Assembly (NCBI GenBank): GCA_937891425.1
Contig: CALAGD010000052.1
Span: forward strand, 1 to 10,328
DNA length: 10,328 nt
Reading direction: 5' to 3'
Source: an uncultured Pigmentiphaga sp.
GTDB taxonomy: Bacteria; Pseudomonadota; Gammaproteobacteria; Burkholderiales; Burkholderiaceae_B
Position 1 is the first letter of the stretch. Each line of letters begins with the position of its first letter. Made by a program: the position numbers and the translations under genes. Shown here one piece after another: positions 6,631 to 10,328 of the stretch. Below the pieces are notes generated by a model that had not been told where the DNA came from, did no database searches, and saw nothing but the letters and a program-made list of their open reading frames with translations.

Positions 6631-8148
6631 TCGTACGCCCGCCTGCCGGGGGCGTTTTACACCCGGCTGCAGCCACTCCCGGTGAGAAATCCCCGGCTGC
6701 TGCACGCCAACCCCGATGTCGCGCGGCTGATCGGGCTCGACCCGGCAGTGTTCAAAGAGCCGGAGTTTACCGAAGTCTTCGCCGGCAATCGCCCCCTGCC
6801 CGGCGGTGAGCCGCTCGCGACGGTCTATAGCGGGCATCAGTTTGGCGTGTGGGCCGGGCAACTGGGCGACGGCCGTGCGCATCTGCTGGGCGAGGTGAAA
6901 GGGCCCTGCGGCCGGTTCGAACTTCAGTTGAAGGGCTCCGGCTTGACCCCGTACTCCCGCATGGGCGATGGCCGGGCGGTGCTGCGTTCGTCGGTACGCG
7001 AGTACCTCGCATGCGCGGCGATGGATGGCCTGGGGATTCCCACCACGCATGCACTCTGCATCATCGCAGCTGACGACCCGGTGCGGCGGGAAACCCTCGA
7101 GACTGCCGCTGTCGTCACCCGCGTAGCACCGTCGTTCGTGCGATTCGGCCATTTCGAGCACTGGGCTGCCACCGGCCGGCACGACCATCTGGCCACGCTC
7201 GCCAACTACGTCATCGACCGCTTTTACCCCGAATGCCGTGAAGTGCCCGCCGGTGAAGCCGATTACCCGGGCGCGCCCGTGGTACGCATGCTGGATGCCG
7301 TCATGCGCCGTACAGCGCGCCTGCTGGCCCAATGGCAGGCGGTGGGCTTCATGCATGGGGTGATGAATACCGACAACATGTCCATCCTGGGGCTCACGCT
7401 CGATTACGGCCCCTACGGTTTCATGGATGGTTTTGATGCCCGTCACATCTGCAATCATTCCGACACCATGGGCCGGTACGCCTGGAATACCCAGCCCATG
7501 ATCGCGCACTGGAACCTGTATCGGCTGGCCGAAGCGCTGTACCCGCTGGTCGGAGCCACCGAGCCGCTGCTTGCCGTACTCGAACAGTACGAGGCGGAAT
7601 TCACGCGTCATTTCCACGGGATCATGGCGGTCAAGCTGGGACTGCGCGAGTTTCAGGACGGCGATGCTGACCTGCTGGAAGAGCTCTGGCGCATCATGCA
7701 TGCGCAACGCGCCGACTTTACCCAGACCTTCCGACGGCTGGCCTGGGTGCCCTGCGATGAAGACGACATCACGCGGCCCACCCCATCTGGCAACGACGCC
7801 CCCGCACCGTCGGCCTCCGGTAGCGCCGACCCGGCTGGTCTTGAAGCACTCTTTCACGATCTTGAGCCCGTGCGTGCGTGGCTCGCACGCTATCGGGCAC
7901 GGGTGGCCTCCGATCGCCGCCCCCCGCGCGAAAGGCAGGACACAATGCTGCGCGCCAACCCGGCCTACGTGTTGCGCAATCACCTGGCGGAGCTGGCCAT
8001 CCAGGCCGCGCGCCACGGAGACGCGTCCGAGATCGACAGGCTGCTCACCGTGCTGCGTGATCCCTATGCAGAGCGCCCGGGATTCGAATCGTATGCTGCG
8101 CTGCCGCCCGCCTGGGCCAGCAGCCTGGAAGTCAGCTGCTCGTCGTGA
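6592..8148 (+). CDS. selO: Protein adenylyltransferase SelO (YdiU family)
   Basis: A pseudokinase-fold enzyme that transfers AMP from ATP to Ser/Thr/Tyr of target proteins, in bacteria including redox proteins such as glutaredoxin. It has 518 residues; E. coli SelO has about 478. Conserved blocks: YSGHQFGVWAGQLGDGRAHL (79-98), LQLKGSGLTPYSRMGDGRAV (111-130) with ATP-site Lys114, RVAPSFVRFGHFEH (177-190), and HGVMNTDNMS (255-264) with catalytic Asp261 and Asn262, then LDYGPYGFMDGF with metal-binding Asp271. It ends in Cys-Ser-Ser: Cys516 replaces the selenocysteine of animal SelO. Cys287 in HICNHSD matches the partner cysteine in the activation loop, so the disulfide redox switch known in E. 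coli SelO appears intact. A Pro/Ser/Ala-rich stretch (about 395-415) accounts for part of the extra length. ATG 6592 follows AAGG with ten bases of spacing; a GTG at 6568 precedes that site and is less likely. Confidence 0.94.
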   Translation: MLARSMDGLHFCNSYARLPGAFYTRLQPLPVRNPRLLHANPDVARLIGLDPAVFKEPEFTEVFAGNRPLPGGEPLATVYSGHQFGVWAGQLGDGRAHLLGEVKGPCGRFELQLKGSGLTPYSRMGDGRAVLRSSVREYLACAAMDGLGIPTTHALCIIAADDPVRRETLETAAVVTRVAPSFVRFGHFEHWAATGRHDHLATLANYVIDRFYPECREVPAGEADYPGAPVVRMLDAVMRRTARLLAQWQAVGFMHGVMNTDNMSILGLTLDYGPYGFMDGFDARHICNHSDTMGRYAWNTQPMIAHWNLYRLAEALYPLVGATEPLLAVLEQYEAEFTRHFHGIMAVKLGLREFQDGDADLLEELWRIMHAQRADFTQTFRRLAWVPCDEDDITRPTPSGNDAPAPSASGSADPAGLEALFHDLEPVRAWLARYRARVASDRRPPRERQDTMLRANPAYVLRNHLAELAIQAARHGDASEIDRLLTVLRDPYAERPGFESYAALPPAWASSLEVSCSS

Positions 8149-8249
8149 ACACTGCGTACGACGATGCACCGTGTGGGCAGGTTCTTTTCCATAACTGCCA
8201 ACTCTGGTACACCAATTCACTTCTTTTCCGTTCTTCACGTGAGACGCCC

Positions 8250-8654
8250 ATGAGCATCACCAAGGTCAGGAAATCGGACGCCGAATGGCGCAACCAGCTT
8301 TCACCCGAGGAGTATTACGTGGTCCGGCAAAAGGGCACTGAACGCCCTTTCACGGGCCGTTACTGGAACCATTTCCAGCCAGGCATCTACCGCTGCGTGG
8401 GCTGCGGCACTCCGTTGTTTGCGTCCGACACCAAATTTGATGCCGGCTGTGGCTGGCCCAGCTATTTCGCACCCATCAACCCCGACAACATCCGGGAAGA
8501 GCTCGACACCAGCCACGGCATGATTCGCACCGAGGTGCTCTGCAACGTGTGCGATGCCCACCTGGGGCACGTATTTCCCGATGGCCCACCGCCCACGGGG
8601 CTGCGCTACTGCATCAATTCCCTTTCATTGAAGTTTGAGGAAGAACACCCTTGA
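8250..8654 (+). CDS. msrB: Peptide-methionine (R)-S-oxide reductase MsrB
   Basis: Reduces R-methionine sulfoxide in oxidised proteins, using thioredoxin; cytoplasmic here, as no signal peptide is seen. It has 134 residues, the usual stand-alone length. Zinc-binding pairs are C49xxC52 and C98xxC101. The catalytic cysteine is Cys121 in RYCINSLSLKF, and Cys67 in GCGWPSY is in the position of the resolving cysteine. His105 and His107 lie in AHLGHVF. The ATG at 8250 is preferred over an in-frame ATG at 8145 that overlaps the selO stop, since similarity starts at MSITKVRKSDAEW; the Shine-Dalgarno is weak. Its TGA overlaps the TTG start of yciB. The 101-bp gap from selO may hold its promoter, but no clear one was found. 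Confidence 0.95.
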   Translation: MSITKVRKSDAEWRNQLSPEEYYVVRQKGTERPFTGRYWNHFQPGIYRCVGCGTPLFASDTKFDAGCGWPSYFAPINPDNIREELDTSHGMIRTEVLCNVCDAHLGHVFPDGPPPTGLRYCINSLSLKFEEEHP

Positions 8655-9208
8655 AGAAGCTACTGTTCGACCTGTTTCCCCTGCTCCTGTTCTTTGTCGC
8701 CTACCGCTACGCTGACATCTACGCGGCGACAGCGGTGGCCATGGTGGCCAGCGTGGGCCAGATCGCGTGGCTCAGGCTGCGGCGCCGTGCCATCGAAGTC
8801 ATGCACTGGGTCAACCTGACCATCATCATTGTCTTCGGCGGAGCCACCCTCCTGCTGCAGGATGATGCCTTCATCAAGTGGAAGCCGACCGTGCTGTACT
8901 GGCTGTTTGCAGGCGTGCTGCTGGGAGCATTGGCGTTCTTCAGGCGCAACGTGCTGCGCAGCCTGATGGGCAGCCAGATCGAATTGCCCGAACCCGTCTG
9001 GACTCGCCTCGCCATCGCCTGGGCCAGCTTTTTCCTGATTGCAGGCGCGCTCAACCTGTTTGTCGCGTTCAGCGGCTATTTCACCGAGTCCCAATGGGTC
9101 ACCTTCAAGGTATTCGGACTGTTCGGACTGCTCGTGCTCTTCATCATCGGGCAATCCGTGTATCTCTCCCGCCATATCCAGACACGCGACGATGAACACC
9201 AGGGTTGA
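8651..9208 (+). CDS. yciB: Inner-membrane septation/intracellular-spanning protein YciB (IspZ)
   Basis: A small multispanning inner-membrane protein linked in enterics and Shigella to cell-envelope synthesis and septation; its molecular function is not settled. It has 185 residues with about five hydrophobic segments. Family blocks seen: LFDLFPLLLFFVAY (4/5-18), DIYAATAV (22-29), LLQDDAFIKWKPTVLYWLFA (68-87), LMGSQIELPEPVW (105-117) and AWASFFLIAGALNLFVAF (123-140). The start is TTG at 8651, overlapping the msrB stop as TTGA; GAGGAAG (8637-8643) lies seven bases upstream, and MKKLLFDLFP is the normal N terminus. The end overlaps bolA by 17 bases. Both overlaps imply translational coupling in one operon. 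Confidence 0.92.
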   Translation: MKKLLFDLFPLLLFFVAYRYADIYAATAVAMVASVGQIAWLRLRRRAIEVMHWVNLTIIIVFGGATLLLQDDAFIKWKPTVLYWLFAGVLLGALAFFRRNVLRSLMGSQIELPEPVWTRLAIAWASFFLIAGALNLFVAFSGYFTESQWVTFKVFGLFGLLVLFIIGQSVYLSRHIQTRDDEHQG

Positions 9209-9458
9209 ACAATTGATACGCGAGCGCCTGGCCGAGCTCCACCCCCTCGCACTCACCATCGAGGACGAGTCGCACATGCACGCCGGTCATGCCGGCGCGG
9301 CCTCCGGCGCCAGCCATTTCCGTATCCACATTACTGCCGACATATTTCGTGGCATGAGCCGCATCGCGCGCCATCGCCTGGTGTATGATCGGCTCAGCGA
9401 TCTACTGCCCCACCCCATCCATGCACTGGCCATCCACGCCAATGCGCCCAATAACTGA
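9192..9458 (+). CDS. bolA: BolA family protein
   Basis: A small cytoplasmic protein of 88 residues with the BolA/KH-like fold. BolA proteins bind monothiol glutaredoxins through a shared [2Fe-2S] cluster and take part in iron-sulfur and stress responses; some also bind DNA. The family pattern runs ESHMHAGHAGA (26-36), SHFRIHITADIFRGMSRIAR (41-60), HRLVYDRLSDLL (61-72) and IHALAIHA (76-83). The His-containing loop between the first strand and SHFRI and the HRLVYD helix mark the BolA group. The ATG at 9192 lies inside the end of yciB (17-base overlap) with no strong Shine-Dalgarno, so it is probably translated by coupling. An 18-base gap leads to the parvulin gene. Confidence 0.92.
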   Translation: MNTRVEQLIRERLAELHPLALTIEDESHMHAGHAGAASGASHFRIHITADIFRGMSRIARHRLVYDRLSDLLPHPIHALAIHANAPNN

Positions 9459-9476
9459 AGAAGGAAGTCATTCCCT

Positions 9477-10319
9477 ATGAAACGCCTCGTCATGCTGATT
9501 GCTGCAAGCGCGCTGCTTCCATCGGCCGGAGCGCAGCACGCAGCCATCGTCAACGGTAAGGAGATACCGGCCTCCCAGGTCGACCAGTTCGTCCGGATGA
9601 TGACCGAACAGGGCGCACCCGACACCCCGCAGCTGCGCGAGCAGATCCGCGAGGAACTCATTAATCGGGAAGTGATGGTCCAGGCCGCCGAGAAGGCAGG
9701 CATTGCCGACAAGCCCGATGTCCGGATGGAGCTTGAATTGGCCCGTCAAAACGTGCTTATCCGCGGGCTGTTCAACCACTTCCTCGAGAACAACGCCATC
9801 AGCGAGAAGCAGCTGCAGGCCGAATACGACAAGCTCAAGGCCGCCAGCCAGCAACTCGAGTACAAGGCGCATCACATCCTGGTCAAGGAAGAACAGGAAG
9901 CCAAGGACATCATCACCCGCCTCGAGAAGGGCGAAGATTTCGCCAAGCTCGCCAAGGAGCACTCTCAGGATCCGGGTTCCGGTCCCCGCGGTGGCGACCT
10001 CGGCTGGGCCAGTGCAGACAGCTATGTCCAGCCTTTTGGCGAAGCGCTCAGCAAGCTCAAGAAGGGAGAGACCACGAAGGAGCCCGTCCAGAGCTCATTC
10101 GGCTGGCACGTCATTCGCCTTGAAGATACCCGCCAGGCCTCTTTCCCGCCTCTCGAGCAGGTGAAGGCGCAGCTCGAGGAAATGCTCCGCCAGCATGCCC
10201 TGGCCAAATACCAGGAAGAGTTGCGCAAGTCGGCCAAGGTCGAGATCCCGGAATCCAGGCCAGAGGCAGCCAAGGCGGCGGCTGACGCTGACGCCAAGCT
10301 CGAGAAGAAGGCCAACTGA
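9477..10319 (+). CDS. Periplasmic parvulin-type peptidyl-prolyl isomerase, Par27-like
   Basis: An exported PpiC/parvulin-type peptidyl-prolyl cis-trans isomerase and probable chaperone for envelope proteins, 280 residues. A Sec signal peptide is clear: MKR, a hydrophobic core to about 15, and likely cleavage after AGA (17-19). An N-terminal SurA-like helical region covers about 22-125. One parvulin domain spans about 129-217, with HHILVK (132-137), FAKLAKEHSQDPGSGPRGGDLGW (155-177), F187 and GWHVIRLED (209-217). A charged helical tail (224-255) and a Lys/Ala/Glu-rich end follow, with no membrane anchor. Size, layout and the neighbours msrB-yciB-bolA recall Bordetella Par27; this is from memory, not alignment. 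AAGGAAG (9461-9467) precedes the ATG. The frame ends nine bases before the window end. Confidence 0.9.
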   Translation: MKRLVMLIAASALLPSAGAQHAAIVNGKEIPASQVDQFVRMMTEQGAPDTPQLREQIREELINREVMVQAAEKAGIADKPDVRMELELARQNVLIRGLFNHFLENNAISEKQLQAEYDKLKAASQQLEYKAHHILVKEEQEAKDIITRLEKGEDFAKLAKEHSQDPGSGPRGGDLGWASADSYVQPFGEALSKLKKGETTKEPVQSSFGWHVIRLEDTRQASFPPLEQVKAQLEEMLRQHALAKYQEELRKSAKVEIPESRPEAAKAAADADAKLEKKAN

Positions 10320-10328
10320 CACTACAGG

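Noticed and set aside
8185..8213. Possible promoter before msrB (TTTTCC, then TACACC)
   Set aside because: Spacing is acceptable but both hexamers match consensus poorly, so I did not list it as a feature.
6589..8238. A 549-codon open frame on the minus strand opposite selO
   Set aside because: Shadow of selO; composition is unlike a real protein and selO motifs are unmistakable on the other strand.
8145..8249. Upstream in-frame ATG extending MsrB by 35 residues
   Set aside because: It overlaps the selO stop, and MsrB similarity starts at the ATG at 8250. The extension is neither a signal peptide nor a known domain.
1..10328. CRISPR arrays, insertion sequences, tRNA genes, riboswitches, phage or defence genes
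   Set aside because: None seen by reading both strands: no regularly spaced direct repeats, no transposase motifs, and nearly every base is in a housekeeping gene with uniform composition.

Overview
This is a GC-rich, gene-dense stretch of what looks like a proteobacterial chromosome. A betaproteobacterium of the order Burkholderiales, probably near the Alcaligenaceae (Bordetella/Achromobacter relatives), fits best. That placement is inference. It rests on a lipid A flippase beside an LPS heptosyltransferase (a Gram-negative outer membrane), on the run msrB - yciB - bolA - parvulin ending in a protein that resembles Bordetella Par27, and on high-GC codon choice. No rRNA, tRNA, mobile element, CRISPR array or phage gene was seen, so this is core genome rather than an accessory island.

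Layout. Bases 1-912 (+) hold the 3' part of a D-2-hydroxyacid dehydrogenase of the GhrA type. Bases 1049-1558 (+) encode a Zur-type Fur-family zinc sensor with its own promoter-like sequence. Bases 1634-3412 (-) encode MsbA, read from a TTG start. A 119-bp divergent control region separates it from a family 9 heptosyltransferase (3532-4539, +). Bases 4639-6542 (-) hold a complete energy-coupling-factor biotin importer transcribed bioM-bioN-bioY, converging on the heptosyltransferase. Only 49 bp separate the bioM start from the divergent selO (6592-8148, +). After a gap of about 100 bp comes a tight cluster msrB - yciB - bolA - par27-like (8250-10319, +), with the first two junctions overlapping.

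How the genes work together. MsbA and the heptosyltransferase both serve lipopolysaccharide: core assembly and the flipping of core-lipid A. BioM (ATPase), BioN (coupling membrane protein) and BioY (biotin-binding membrane protein) make one importer. SelO (redox-linked AMPylation), MsrB (repair of oxidised methionine) and BolA (glutaredoxin partner) share a redox theme. YciB and the periplasmic parvulin concern the envelope. Zur would be expected to control zinc uptake genes, none of which lie here.

I found no convincing undescribed system. The observations most worth a second look are the cramped bioM/selO divergent region with a perfect dyad in the start of selO, the dyad in the msbA/heptosyltransferase divergent promoter, the strong hairpin upstream of zur, and the redox grouping around selO.
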